A stretch of DNA of 64,000 bases from Duganella sp. 1224 (GTDB taxonomy: Bacteria; Pseudomonadota; Gammaproteobacteria; Burkholderiales; Burkholderiaceae_D), in NCBI RefSeq assembly GCF_013408245.1, contig NZ_JACBYS010000002.1:868001-932000 (forward strand), read 5' to 3'. Below, piece by piece: positions 45,594 through 54,749 of the stretch. The position numbers and the translations under genes are program-made. Every line of letters starts with the position of its first letter. Positions within the stretch are counted from its first letter, which is position 1. Below the pieces are notes generated by a model that was not told the DNA's origin, ran no database searches, and saw only the letters and a program-made list of their open reading frames with translations.

Positions 45594-46828
45594 ATGCCAC
45601 CTTCTTTGTCGTTGCCGATGGCGCGGGTGATCACCTTGTCGCCCTTTTTCAGGTCGCCGGCCAGCACTTCGGTGTAGCGGAAGTTGGACAGGCCGATTTT
45701 CACGTCCTGCGCCTTGGGCTGGTTTTTCGCGTCCAGCGTGTAGATGCGGAAGCTGCGCGCCAGGTCGGCCTTGGTGCGGAACGAGGCGTCGTCGTCTTGC
45801 GCCGCGTCGGTGGCCGCGCTAGCGCTGGCACTTGCGCTGGCGCTGGCCGAGGCCGGGGCGGATGCCGCCGCCAGCTTCTTCTGCTTCTCGATCTCTTCGT
45901 CGCTGAGGCGGAAGCGCAGCGCGGCGGTCGGCACCCGCAGCACGTTCTGCCTGTTGCCCACCAGCAGACGCACCTGCGCCGTCATGCCCGGCTTGAGCAG
46001 CTCGTCCTGGTTGTCGACGTCCAGCACCACGTTGTACGTCACCACGCTGTTGACCACATTCGCGGCCAGGCGGAACTGGCGCATGCGGGCGTTGAATTCC
46101 TTGTCCGGATAGGCGTCCACCACGAAGCGCGCCTCCTGCCCCTCCTTCAGCGAGCCGACGTCCGCCTCCGACACGCTGGTGTCGATCTGCATCTTGGTCA
46201 GGTCGCGGGCGATCTGGAACAGCTGCGGCGTGGTGAACGACGCCGCCACCGTCTGCCCCAGGTCGACGGTGCGCTTGATGATCACGCCATCGATCGGCGA
46301 GCGGATCACCGAGTTATCCAGGTCGGCCTGGGCGCGCGCCAGCTGCGCCTGCGCCAGCTGGATATTGGCCTGCGCCACATCGACCTCGCGCTTGGACTGG
46401 TCCAGCGCCAGCGGCGAGATGTAGTTCTGCGCCAGCAGCGACTGATTGCGCTGGTGCGTGGCCTGCGCCAGCTTGAGCGAGGCGCGCGCCGACGCCAGTT
46501 GGGCGTCGGCCTGGCGGATCTGGGCGTTGAAGATGGTCGGGTCGAGCTTGAGCAGCACCTGGCCCTTGGTCACGTGGTCGTTGAAGTCCGCCTTCAATTC
46601 GCTCACCGTGCCGGACACCTGGGAACCGATGTTAATCAGCGCCACCGGGTTGATGGTGCCGGTGGCCGTTACCGTCTGCGTGATGTTGCCGGTGTCGACC
46701 GCCGCCGTGCGGAAGCGCGGCGCCTCCACCACCGGGGTCTTGCTTTTGGCGTAGTAGGCGGCCGCGCCGCCGCCGATCAGCAGCAGGCCGATGGCCAGCG
46801 CCATTTTCTTCTTCGTCAGGAAAGCCAT
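45590..46828 (-). CDS. MacA-like periplasmic adaptor (membrane fusion protein)
   Basis: A 412-residue adaptor: N-terminal TM anchor (KKKMALAIGLLLIGG), lipoyl/barrel-sandwich (VSELKADFNDHVTKGQVLLKLD), an alpha-helical hairpin (about 90-160) and beta-barrel domains. An Ala/Ser-rich low-complexity stretch (ASAPASASASAS, about 335-350) is encoded by a short repeat. It links the inner-membrane ABC exporter to an outer-membrane TolC-like channel. ATG 46828 is preferred over TTG 46837. Confidence 0.92.
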   Translation of the reverse strand: MAFLTKKKMALAIGLLLIGGGAAAYYAKSKTPVVEAPRFRTAAVDTGNITQTVTATGTINPVALINIGSQVSGTVSELKADFNDHVTKGQVLLKLDPTIFNAQIRQADAQLASARASLKLAQATHQRNQSLLAQNYISPLALDQSKREVDVAQANIQLAQAQLARAQADLDNSVIRSPIDGVIIKRTVDLGQTVAASFTTPQLFQIARDLTKMQIDTSVSEADVGSLKEGQEARFVVDAYPDKEFNARMRQFRLAANVVNSVVTYNVVLDVDNQDELLKPGMTAQVRLLVGNRQNVLRVPTAALRFRLSDEEIEKQKKLAAASAPASASASASASASAATDAAQDDDASFRTKADLARSFRIYTLDAKNQPKAQDVKIGLSNFRYTEVLAGDLKKGDKVITRAIGNDKEGGM

Positions 46829-46852
46829 TGTTGTCAAAGTATCCCATAGTGA

Positions 46853-46872
46853 GATCCGGCAAAATGCGGATC
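46853..46872. promoter_or_regulatory. inverted repeat before the export operon
   Basis: GATCCG (46853-46858), an 8-base spacer and CGGATC (46867-46872) form a perfect palindrome in the divergent gap. It is a candidate operator for the adaptor operon or the sensor gene. Confidence 0.3.
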
Positions 46873-46954
46873 AGCCCGGCAAGTATCAAACATATTTGTC
46901 TTTAAAGCAATAACTGCATGGCGGCGCTTTTTTCTGTGATATGGTGTCCGCATC

Positions 46955-49900
46955 ATGCTGGAACTCTTCACTTCTCCGGACGATCCGTCCCTGCTCCACT
47001 ACGGCACGTATTCGCCGCCGCTGGTCATCCTCTCGATCCTGGTTGCCATCTTCTCATCATGGATGGGATTGCAAGTGGCGGCGCAGGCGCGCCTGGCCAC
47101 CACGCGCGGGCTGCGCGCCACCATGCTCGGCACCGGCAGCCTGGCGCTGGGCTGCGGCGTGTGGTCGATGCACTTCATCGGCATGCTGGCGTTTAATCTG
47201 TGCACCGACGTCGATTACAACCACGAGCTGACGCTGCTGTCGGTGCTGCCCAGCCTGGCCGCGTCGTGGGTGGCGCTGTACATCATCAGCATGCGGCGCC
47301 TGAGCGCCATTTCGCTGGTCAGCGGCGGCGTGCTGGTCGGCGCCGGCATCGGCGCCATGCACTACACCGGCATGGCGGCCATGCAGACCGCGCTGCGGCT
47401 GCACTACGATCCCTTCATGTTCGGCCTGTCGATCGTGGTGGCGGTGGTGCTGGCCACGCTGGCGCTGTGGATACGCTTTGGCCTGCGCACGCTGCGCCTG
47501 CCGCGCCACGTGGTCGGCGCCATCAGCGCGGTGGTGATGGGCTGCGCCATCGCCGGCATGCACTACACCGGCATGGCGGCGGCGCGCTTCATCGGCCGGC
47601 TGCCGCTCGACGCCTCGCCGCAGCAGAACTCCACCTTCGTGGCGCTGGCACTGGCGCTGGTCACGGTGGCGGTCACCGTGTTCGCCATGGCCGCCAACGG
47701 CATGCTGCGCTACCGCGAGATGTACCGCCAGCAGGCCGAGAGCGAAGCCTGGATGCGCGCGCTGCTGACCACCACCGTCGACGGCGTCATCACCATCGAC
47801 CGCGCCGGCGTGGTCCACGAATTCAACGCCTCGGCCGAACGCATCTTCGGCTGGGCGCGCGACGACATCGTCGGCCGCAACATCCGCCTGCTGATGGCCG
47901 ACGTCGAGCGCTCGGAGCGCGACGGCCTGCTCAACTACCTGCGCACCGCAGACGCCGCCGTGCCGGGCAAGGGCAGCGAGGTGATGGCGCTGCGCAAGGA
48001 CGGCAGCACGCTGCCGATCCGCCGCGCGCTGGGCCATGCCCGGCTGGGGCAGCGCGACCTGTTCGTGCTGTTCATTACCGACATCAGCGAGCGGCGCGCC
48101 ATCATGCAGGCGCTGCGCGACAGCGAACAGCAGTTCCGCTCCCTGATCGGCAACATCCCCGGCATCTCCTTCCGCAGCAGCATGGCGTTCGACGCGCCGC
48201 CGGTGTTCGTCAGCGACGGCATCGAGCGGGTGGCCGGCTATCCGGCCAGCGATTTCGTCGGCGCCCGGCGCACCCGCACGCTCGGCTCGCTGATCTGCGA
48301 GGAAGACCGCGAGCGCGTGGCGGCCGAGATCGCACGCAGCGTCGCCGAGCTGGCGACCTACCAGGTCGAGTGGTGCCTGAACCACGCCGACGGCAGCCGG
48401 CGCTTCATGTGGGAACACGGCGCGGTCACGCAGGACGAGAGCAACCCGGCGATCCGCTGGATCGACGGCGTGATCCTCGACATCAGCGAACGCCGCGAGA
48501 TGGAGCAGGAACTGCGCAAGGCCAAGGACACGGCCGAAAAGGCGGCCGCCGCGCGCGCCAGCTTCGTCGCCAACATGAGCCACGAGATCCGCACGCCGAT
48601 GAACGCCATCCTCGGCTTCACCGACGTGCTGCTGGACACCGACCTCAACGCCGAGCAGCGCCGCCACCTGGACACGGTGCGCAAGGAAGGCCGCTCGCTG
48701 CTGCGGCTGCTCAACGAAATCCTCGACACCGCCAAGCTGGACAAGGGCGCGGTGGAGCTGGAACCGGACGACTACACGCTGCTCGGGCTGATCGACGAAC
48801 TGGCGTCCACCTTCGGCAGCAACGCCCGCGCCAAGGGGCTGGTGATCGACATCGCCTACGACCCGGCGCTGCCGGCCTGGCTGCACGGCGACGAGCTGCG
48901 CATGCGCCAGATCCTCGGCAACCTGCTGGACAACGCCATCAAGTTCACCGCCGCCGGCAAGGTGTGCCTGCGCGCCGGCGTGCAACAGGGCCAGTTGCAC
49001 ATCGCCGTCGAGGACACCGGCATCGGCATCGCGCCGGAGCGCATCCACGCCATCTTCGATCCGTTCACGCAGGCCGACGCCTCGATGACGCGCCGCTTCG
49101 GCGGCACCGGCCTGGGCACCACCATCAGCCGCCAGCTGGTGGGCCTCATGGGCGGCAAGATCTGGGCCGAGAGCACGCCGGGCGTGGGCACCACCTTCCA
49201 CGTGCTGCTGCCGCTGGAGCCGGCGCGCAACGGCCAGGCGCAGAGCAGCGAGCGCTTCGACTATCCGCTGCCGCCGCTGCGCGTGCTGGCGGCCGACGAC
49301 GTGCCGCAGAACCTGGAGCTGCTGTCGCTGCTGCTAGCCAAGCGCGGCCACACGCTGGAGCGCGCGCACGACGGCATGCAGGCGGTGCGCATGTCGGCCG
49401 AACAGCGCTACGACGTGGTGCTGATGGACATGCAGATGCCGCTGATGGACGGCCTGGCCGCCACCCGCGCCATCCGCGCGCGCGAACAGCAGGGTGGCGG
49501 CGCCCGTCTGCCGATCGTGGCGATGACGGCCAGCGTGCTGGCCGCGCACCGCGAGGCGGCCGCGGTCGCGGGCATGGACGGTTTCGCCTCCAAGCCGGTG
49601 GACTGGCATGCGCTGTCGCACGAAATCGCCAAGGTGCTCCAGCTGCCGGCGCTGGCGTCGGCGCCGCCGCCGGCCGAGGCGCCGCGCCAGCGCGTGCTGA
49701 ATCAGAAGGCTGGCCTGCAGCGCTGGGGCGACCAGGAGGCCGCCTATCACCAGGCGCTGCACCGCTTCGTGGCCGATTACGGCAGCGCCGCCGCCACGCT
49801 GGCCAAGCTGCTGGCCGGTGCCAGCGAGGCCCGCCTGGCCGAGGCGCAAGCCTGGAGCCACAAGGTGCGCGGCGTGGCCGCCAACATCGGCCTGGAACAG

Positions 49901-50356
49901 ATCAGCGCCACGCTGGCGCAGATCGAGAAGCTGTGCGGCTCGCCGCAGCGCGGCGGCGACGATGACGGTGACGCCGACGGCGCCGCTGCCTCGGCCGCGC
50001 TGAAGACCGAACTGGCGCAGGCGCAGCGCACGCTGGCCGGCCAGATGGACGCGGCGCTGAGCGCCATCCACGCGCTGGCGCCGCCGCGCGGGGCGCGGCT
50101 GGAGGCGCCGCCGCCGGCCGCCGTGTTCGACCTGGCGATCGCCCGCCAGAAGTCGGCCGCGCTGCTGCCTTTCCTGCAGCGCGGCGCGCTGAACGACGCC
50201 GCCCTGACCGCGCTGCAGGCGGCGCTCACCGGCGCCCCGCCGCGGCTCGCGCAGCAGCTCGACGCGGTGCGCGACGCCTTGAACGATTTCGATTTTCCGC
50301 AGGCCCTGGCCGCGCTGCAAGCGCTGCAGGCCAGCCTGTCGATGGAGACGCCATGA
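46955..50356 (+). CDS. MHYT-domain hybrid sensor histidine kinase
   Basis: A 1133-residue membrane sensor. The N-terminal seven-helix MHYT domain has three motifs (MHFIGM, MHYTGM, MHYTGM), proposed to bind copper and sense gases. Two PAS domains follow, then a HisKA with MSHEIRTPMN, a HATPase (DNAIKF, DTGIGI, GTGLG), a receiver domain (MDMQMPLMDG) and an Hpt-like C-terminal region. It signals to a partner regulator. The HD-GYP response-regulator gene overlaps its stop by four bases, so the two form one circuit. Confidence 0.93.
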   Translation: MLELFTSPDDPSLLHYGTYSPPLVILSILVAIFSSWMGLQVAAQARLATTRGLRATMLGTGSLALGCGVWSMHFIGMLAFNLCTDVDYNHELTLLSVLPSLAASWVALYIISMRRLSAISLVSGGVLVGAGIGAMHYTGMAAMQTALRLHYDPFMFGLSIVVAVVLATLALWIRFGLRTLRLPRHVVGAISAVVMGCAIAGMHYTGMAAARFIGRLPLDASPQQNSTFVALALALVTVAVTVFAMAANGMLRYREMYRQQAESEAWMRALLTTTVDGVITIDRAGVVHEFNASAERIFGWARDDIVGRNIRLLMADVERSERDGLLNYLRTADAAVPGKGSEVMALRKDGSTLPIRRALGHARLGQRDLFVLFITDISERRAIMQALRDSEQQFRSLIGNIPGISFRSSMAFDAPPVFVSDGIERVAGYPASDFVGARRTRTLGSLICEEDRERVAAEIARSVAELATYQVEWCLNHADGSRRFMWEHGAVTQDESNPAIRWIDGVILDISERREMEQELRKAKDTAEKAAAARASFVANMSHEIRTPMNAILGFTDVLLDTDLNAEQRRHLDTVRKEGRSLLRLLNEILDTAKLDKGAVELEPDDYTLLGLIDELASTFGSNARAKGLVIDIAYDPALPAWLHGDELRMRQILGNLLDNAIKFTAAGKVCLRAGVQQGQLHIAVEDTGIGIAPERIHAIFDPFTQADASMTRRFGGTGLGTTISRQLVGLMGGKIWAESTPGVGTTFHVLLPLEPARNGQAQSSERFDYPLPPLRVLAADDVPQNLELLSLLLAKRGHTLERAHDGMQAVRMSAEQRYDVVLMDMQMPLMDGLAATRAIRAREQQGGGARLPIVAMTASVLAAHREAAAVAGMDGFASKPVDWHALSHEIAKVLQLPALASAPPPAEAPRQRVLNQKAGLQRWGDQEAAYHQALHRFVADYGSAAATLAKLLAGASEARLAEAQAWSHKVRGVAANIGLEQISATLAQIEKLCGSPQRGGDDDGDADGAAASAALKTELAQAQRTLAGQMDAALSAIHALAPPRGARLEAPPPAAVFDLAIARQKSAALLPFLQRGALNDAALTALQAALTGAPPRLAQQLDAVRDALNDFDFPQALAALQALQASLSMETP

Positions 50357-51351
50357 TGACCACCCACCCCGCCAACCAGCCGCAAATTCTTGTGGTGGAC
50401 GACGAGGCCAGCAACCTGCAACTGCTGCGCCATATCCTGCAGGACCAGTACCGCCTGCTGTTCGCCAAGGACGGCCCGCGCGCGCTGGAGCTGGCGCGCT
50501 CCGAACAGCCGCAGCTGATTCTGCTGGACGTGATGATGCCGGGCATGACCGGCTACGAAACCTGCCGTTTGCTGAAGGCCGACGCGGTCACCGCCCACAT
50601 CCCGGTGATCTTCGTCACCGCCCTCAACGACACCGACGACGAAGTGATCGGCTTCGAGGCCGGCGCGGTCGACTACATCACCAAGCCGGTCAGCCCGCCC
50701 ATCGTGCGCGCGCGGGTGCGCACCCACCTGTCGCTGGTGGGCGTGGGTGAGCTGAAGAAGACGCGCCTGGAAATCGTCCAGCGCCTCGGCCTGGCGGCCG
50801 AATACAAGGACAACGAAACCGGCCTGCACGTGATCCGCATGAGCCACTACGCGCGCATCCTCGGCCTGGCCATCGGCATGAGCGAGGCCGAGGCGGAGGA
50901 CCTGCTGCACGCGGCGCCGATGCACGACGTCGGCAAGATCGGCATCCCGGACAGCATCCTGCGCAAGCCCGGCCCGCTGGACCCGGAGGAATGGCAGGTG
51001 ATGCAGTCGCACGCCAGCATCGGCGGCGACATCATCGGCCAGCACCCGGCCGGCATGCTGGCCATGGCCTACGACGTCGCCATGAGCCACCACGAGAAGT
51101 GGGACGGCAGCGGCTATCCGAACGGCCTGCAAGGCGAGGAGATCCCGCTGGTGGGCCGCATCGTCGCCGTGGCCGACGTGTTCGACGCGCTGACCTCGGC
51201 CCGCCCCTACAAGGAGGCGTGGCCGGTGGAGAAAGCGGTGGAACACATGCTGGCGCAGCGCGACCGGCATTTTGAAGGACGCCTGGTCGACGTCTTCATT
51301 GAACAGATGCCCGCGCTGCTTGAAATCAAGGAGCGCTGGGCAGAGCGTTGA
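50353..51351 (+). CDS. HD-GYP response regulator, c-di-GMP phosphodiesterase type
   Basis: A 332-residue protein: receiver domain (DDEASN, LLDVMMPG, TKPVSPP) followed by an HD-GYP domain with MHDVGKIGIPD, MSHHEKWDGSGYPNGL, and VADVFDAL. The catalytic residues are complete, so it should degrade cyclic di-GMP when phosphorylated by the overlapping hybrid kinase. It resembles RpfG-type regulators. Direct targets are biofilm or motility behaviours, by inference. Confidence 0.94.
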   Translation: MMTTHPANQPQILVVDDEASNLQLLRHILQDQYRLLFAKDGPRALELARSEQPQLILLDVMMPGMTGYETCRLLKADAVTAHIPVIFVTALNDTDDEVIGFEAGAVDYITKPVSPPIVRARVRTHLSLVGVGELKKTRLEIVQRLGLAAEYKDNETGLHVIRMSHYARILGLAIGMSEAEAEDLLHAAPMHDVGKIGIPDSILRKPGPLDPEEWQVMQSHASIGGDIIGQHPAGMLAMAYDVAMSHHEKWDGSGYPNGLQGEEIPLVGRIVAVADVFDALTSARPYKEAWPVEKAVEHMLAQRDRHFEGRLVDVFIEQMPALLEIKERWAER

Positions 51352-52572
51352 TTACGCCACCAGGCGTTCGCCGCGGCCGGCCAGGCGCGCCATCACGCTG
51401 ACCGCGTGGTCGATCTGCGCCCGGGTGTGGCCGGCATTCATCATGAAGCGCAGGCGCGCCTGGCCCACCGGCGCGGCCGGGAACTGGATCGAATCCACGT
51501 GCACGCCCTCGGCGCGCAGCGCCATCGCGTAGCGCTGGCAGGTTTCGGCGTCGCCGATCAGCACCGGCAGGATCGGCGTGGCGGTCGAGATGATGGTGTA
51601 GCCCAGCGGCGCCATGCGCTCGATGAAGTAGCGCTGGTTGTCCCACAGGCGCTGGCGGCGCTGCGGCTCGTCTTCCAGGATGTCCAGCGCGGCCAGCAGC
51701 GCCGCCGCCTGGTCCGGCGGCGGCGGGCAGGTGAAGCCGTAGGCGGAGCTGGTCAGGCGGATCACGTCCGCCACTTCCTTTTCCACCGCCACAAAGCCGC
51801 CGATGCAGCCGAGCGCCTTGCTCAGCGTCCCCATCTGCATGATGTTGGTGCTGTAGCAGTTGAAGTGCTCCGAGGTGCCGCCGCCGGTGGCGCCCAGGAT
51901 GCCGGTGGCGTGGGCATCATCGATGTACAGCAGCGCGCCGAAGCGCTCGGCCAGCGCCACCAGCTCCGGCAGCGGCGCGATGGTGCCCTCCATGCTGAAC
52001 ACGCCGTCGCTGACGATGATCGGCGTGGTGCCCTCGGCGGCGCCGGCCTGCAGCAGCGACTCCAGGTGATTCATGTCGCAGTGGCGGTAGTTGTAGCGCA
52101 GCGCGCCGGACATCTGGATGCCCTCGCGGATCGAGATGTGATTGAACTCGTCCGAGTAGTAGGCATACTTGTGGCGCTTCTTCGAGCGGAAGCCGTGCAG
52201 GCGCGCCAGCGTGGCCGCCTTGACGATGGACGACAGCACGCCGATGTTGGTCATGTAGCCGGTCACGAACAGCACCGCGTCGCTCTTGTGTTTGAGCGCG
52301 CCGAGGCGGTATTCCAGTTCGCGGTAGACTTCCAGGTCGCCGCCCAGCAGGCGCGACTCGCAATTGCCGACGCCATAGCGGTCCAGGCCCGCCTTGGCCG
52401 CCGCCACCAGGCGCGGATGGTTGGCCAGCGCCAGGTAGTTGTTGGTGCTGAACGACACCACGCTCTCGCCCTCGGTGACGAAGGTCGGATCGGGCAAGGT
52501 GCTGTGCACCGACGAGTCATGGTAGATGGGATGATGGCGCAGCCAGCTGGCGATATCGCTTAAGTCGTGCAT
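51352..52572 (-). CDS. alpha-oxoamine synthase family PLP enzyme
   Basis: A 406-residue fold-type-I PLP enzyme of the BioF/KBL/serine-palmitoyltransferase family. STNNYLALANHP, GTGYMTN-type region, DDAHATG (PLP ring) and GTLSKALG (PLP lysine) are present. It condenses an acyl-CoA with an amino acid. The segment TLARLHGFRSKKRHK is an insertion not present in BioF or KBL as I know them. No biotin or sphingolipid genes are nearby. An autoinducer synthase of CqsA type is possible but the sequence is closer to BioF. The start is uncertain (52572 or 52605). Confidence 0.85.
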   Translation of the reverse strand: MHDLSDIASWLRHHPIYHDSSVHSTLPDPTFVTEGESVVSFSTNNYLALANHPRLVAAAKAGLDRYGVGNCESRLLGGDLEVYRELEYRLGALKHKSDAVLFVTGYMTNIGVLSSIVKAATLARLHGFRSKKRHKYAYYSDEFNHISIREGIQMSGALRYNYRHCDMNHLESLLQAGAAEGTTPIIVSDGVFSMEGTIAPLPELVALAERFGALLYIDDAHATGILGATGGGTSEHFNCYSTNIMQMGTLSKALGCIGGFVAVEKEVADVIRLTSSAYGFTCPPPPDQAAALLAALDILEDEPQRRQRLWDNQRYFIERMAPLGYTIISTATPILPVLIGDAETCQRYAMALRAEGVHVDSIQFPAAPVGQARLRFMMNAGHTRAQIDHAVSVMARLAGRGERLVA

Positions 52573-52659
52573 GATGTGGAAGACCGAAAAGGAACAGCTC
52601 ATCATAGGGCTGCGCGGCTTTCCACAAGCTTGCGGTCACATTACGAATTGGATAGCCGC

Positions 52660-54018
52660 TCAATTCACGGCCAAGGGCAGCACGATGCGCGCCACCAGCC
52701 CGGGCGCGCAGTCCTCCAGCACCAGCTTGCCGTCATGCGCCTTGGCGGTGGCGCTGACGATCGACAGGCCCAGGCCATTGCCCGGCATGTGGCGGCTCTT
52801 GTCGACGCGGTAGAAGCGCTGCGTCACCTTTTCGCGCTCGCCGTCCGGAATGCCGGGGCCATTGTCGTGCACCGACATCGCCGCCTGGCCATGGTGCAGG
52901 CCGGCGCGCACGTGGATCACCGCGCCCGGCCCGGCGTACTTGATGGCGTTGTCCAGCAGGCTGGCGAGCGCGCTGGCCAGCAGGTTGCGGTCGCCGTCCA
53001 CGTACAGCGAGGCCGGGGCATCGACCGTCAGCGTGATGTTGCTGTCCTCGGCGATGGCCTCGTACATTTCGCCGATGTCGGCCACCACCCGGCCCAGGTC
53101 GAGCCGCTCGAACAGGCGCGCGCGCATGCCGGATTCCGCCTCGGCGATCTGCAGCAGGCGCTCGAACAGGCGGATCAGGTCGTCGATGTCGTCGATGGCG
53201 TCGTGGGCGGCGGTGGCCAGGCGCGGCACCGTCATGTCGTGGCGCAGCGCATCGTCCAACCGGCCGCGGATGCGGCTCAGCGGCGTGCGCAGGTCGTGGG
53301 CGATGGCGTTGGAGACGTTGCGGATGCCCTCCATCAGCAGCTCGATGCGGTCCAGCATGCGGTTGATGTCGCGGTTGAGCAGCGCGAACTCGTCGTTGCC
53401 GGTGACCGGAATGCGCGGACTGAGGTCGCCGGCCTCGATCTGCGCGGCGGTGCGGCGGATCTCGCCCAGCCGCGCCTCGATGCTGCGGCGGAACAACATG
53501 GCGCCGGCGATGGTCAGCATCAGCGACACGCAGGCGCCAGCCGCCAGCGCGCGCCAGATCACCTCGCGCACCGCCTCTTCCTCACTCAGGTCGCGGCCGA
53601 CGATCAGCACCCCGCCCTGCGCCAGCGGCCGCAGGTACAGGCGCGCCGGCGCGCTGCGGCCGTAGCGCAGCACGGTGGTGGTCACCAGGTCGGGGGCCTG
53701 GTCCACGCCGGGCCAGGAGCCGAGATTGCCGGCCAGCGCGGTGCCGTCGGCGTCCAGCAGTTCGAAGATTTCGCGGTCGTTGTCGACGCCGTCGGTCAGC
53801 AGGCGGTGCACCTCGGCCTTCAGCGCCTCGCGGCTATTGCCGTTAACCTTGTCCAGCATGCGCTCGGTCTGCGACATGATCTTGCCGTCGATGTTCTGGT
53901 CGATGACGCCGATGGTGCCGCTGTAGAACACCACCGATACGGCCACGATCGAGGCGATGCCGAGCAGGCCGTAGCCCAGCACCAGCTTGGCCGCGATCGA
54001 GGTGCGCAGCTTAAACAA
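52660..54018 (-). CDS. OmpR-type sensor histidine kinase
   Basis: A 452-residue sensor with TM1 (about 14-34), a periplasmic domain, TM2 (about 178-200), HAMP, HisKA (AIAHDLRTPLSR, His near 250) and HATPase (DNAIKY, DNGPGIP, GNGLGLSI). It phosphorylates the regulator encoded just upstream. Its start overlaps the regulator's end by 8 bases. Confidence 0.93.
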   Translation of the reverse strand: MFKLRTSIAAKLVLGYGLLGIASIVAVSVVFYSGTIGVIDQNIDGKIMSQTERMLDKVNGNSREALKAEVHRLLTDGVDNDREIFELLDADGTALAGNLGSWPGVDQAPDLVTTTVLRYGRSAPARLYLRPLAQGGVLIVGRDLSEEEAVREVIWRALAAGACVSLMLTIAGAMLFRRSIEARLGEIRRTAAQIEAGDLSPRIPVTGNDEFALLNRDINRMLDRIELLMEGIRNVSNAIAHDLRTPLSRIRGRLDDALRHDMTVPRLATAAHDAIDDIDDLIRLFERLLQIAEAESGMRARLFERLDLGRVVADIGEMYEAIAEDSNITLTVDAPASLYVDGDRNLLASALASLLDNAIKYAGPGAVIHVRAGLHHGQAAMSVHDNGPGIPDGEREKVTQRFYRVDKSRHMPGNGLGLSIVSATAKAHDGKLVLEDCAPGLVARIVLPLAVN

Positions 54019-54721
54019 GCGGCTCCGCCTCGTCCGGCGGCGTCACGCCCATGCGGTAGCCGACGCCGCGCAGCGTGTGGATCAGCATCACCGGGAAGTC
54101 CTTGTCCACCTTGGCGCGCAGGCGCGAGATCTGCACGTCGATCACATTGGTCTGCGGGTCGAAGTGATAGTCCCACACCGATTCCAGCAGCATGGTGCGG
54201 GTCACCACCTGGTTCTCGTTGCGCATCAGGTATTCCAGCAGGCGGTACTCGCGCGGCTGCAGCGTGATGACCTTGTTGCCACGCGTGACGCGCAGCGTGC
54301 GCAGGTCCAGCCGCAGATCGGCCACCTGCAGCTGGGTGCTGTCGGCGCCGGGCGCGCTGCGGCGCAGCAGCGCCTCGACCCGCGCCAGCAGCTCGGAGAA
54401 GGCAAAGGGTTTGGACAGGTAGTCGTCGGCGCCGCCGCGCAGGCCGGTCACGCGGGCGTCGATGGTGGTCAGCGCGCTGACGATGATGACCGGCGTCTGC
54501 TTGCCCAGCGCGCGCAGCTTGTCGACGATGGACAGGCCATCGATGCGGCCCGGCAGCATGCGATCGAGGATGATGATGTCCCAATCCTCGCTGGTGGCGT
54601 AATCCAGTCCGTCCGGACCGTTGGCGGCGGCGGTCACCACATAGCCGGCCTCGCGCAGGCCCTTGCAGATGTAGCTGGACGTTTCGGCTTCGTCTTCAAT
54701 CACCAGGCAGCGCACGCGCAT
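54011..54721 (-). CDS. OmpR/PhoB-family response regulator
   Basis: A 236-residue regulator: receiver (EDEAE acidic pocket, ILDRMLPG phospho-acceptor, SALTT, SKPFAFSE) and winged-helix DNA-binding domain (LQPREYRLLEYLMRN, VDVQISRLRAKVD, IHTLRGVGYRMG). GGAG abuts the ATG at 54721, and a GTG six bases further in frame has better spacing, so the true start could be 54715. Together with the kinase it forms an EnvZ/OmpR-like pair. Confidence 0.93.
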   Translation of the reverse strand: MRVRCLVIEDEAETSSYICKGLREAGYVVTAAANGPDGLDYATSEDWDIIILDRMLPGRIDGLSIVDKLRALGKQTPVIIVSALTTIDARVTGLRGGADDYLSKPFAFSELLARVEALLRRSAPGADSTQLQVADLRLDLRTLRVTRGNKVITLQPREYRLLEYLMRNENQVVTRTMLLESVWDYHFDPQTNVIDVQISRLRAKVDKDFPVMLIHTLRGVGYRMGVTPPDEAEPLV

Positions 54722-54749
54722 CTCCGCAAAATCGTGGGTAAAGCCTATT

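Noticed and set aside
51352..52572. Autoinducer synthase (CqsA/JqsA) call
   Set aside because: Motifs fit the general BioF-like family better and no dedicated quorum-sensing partners adjoin.
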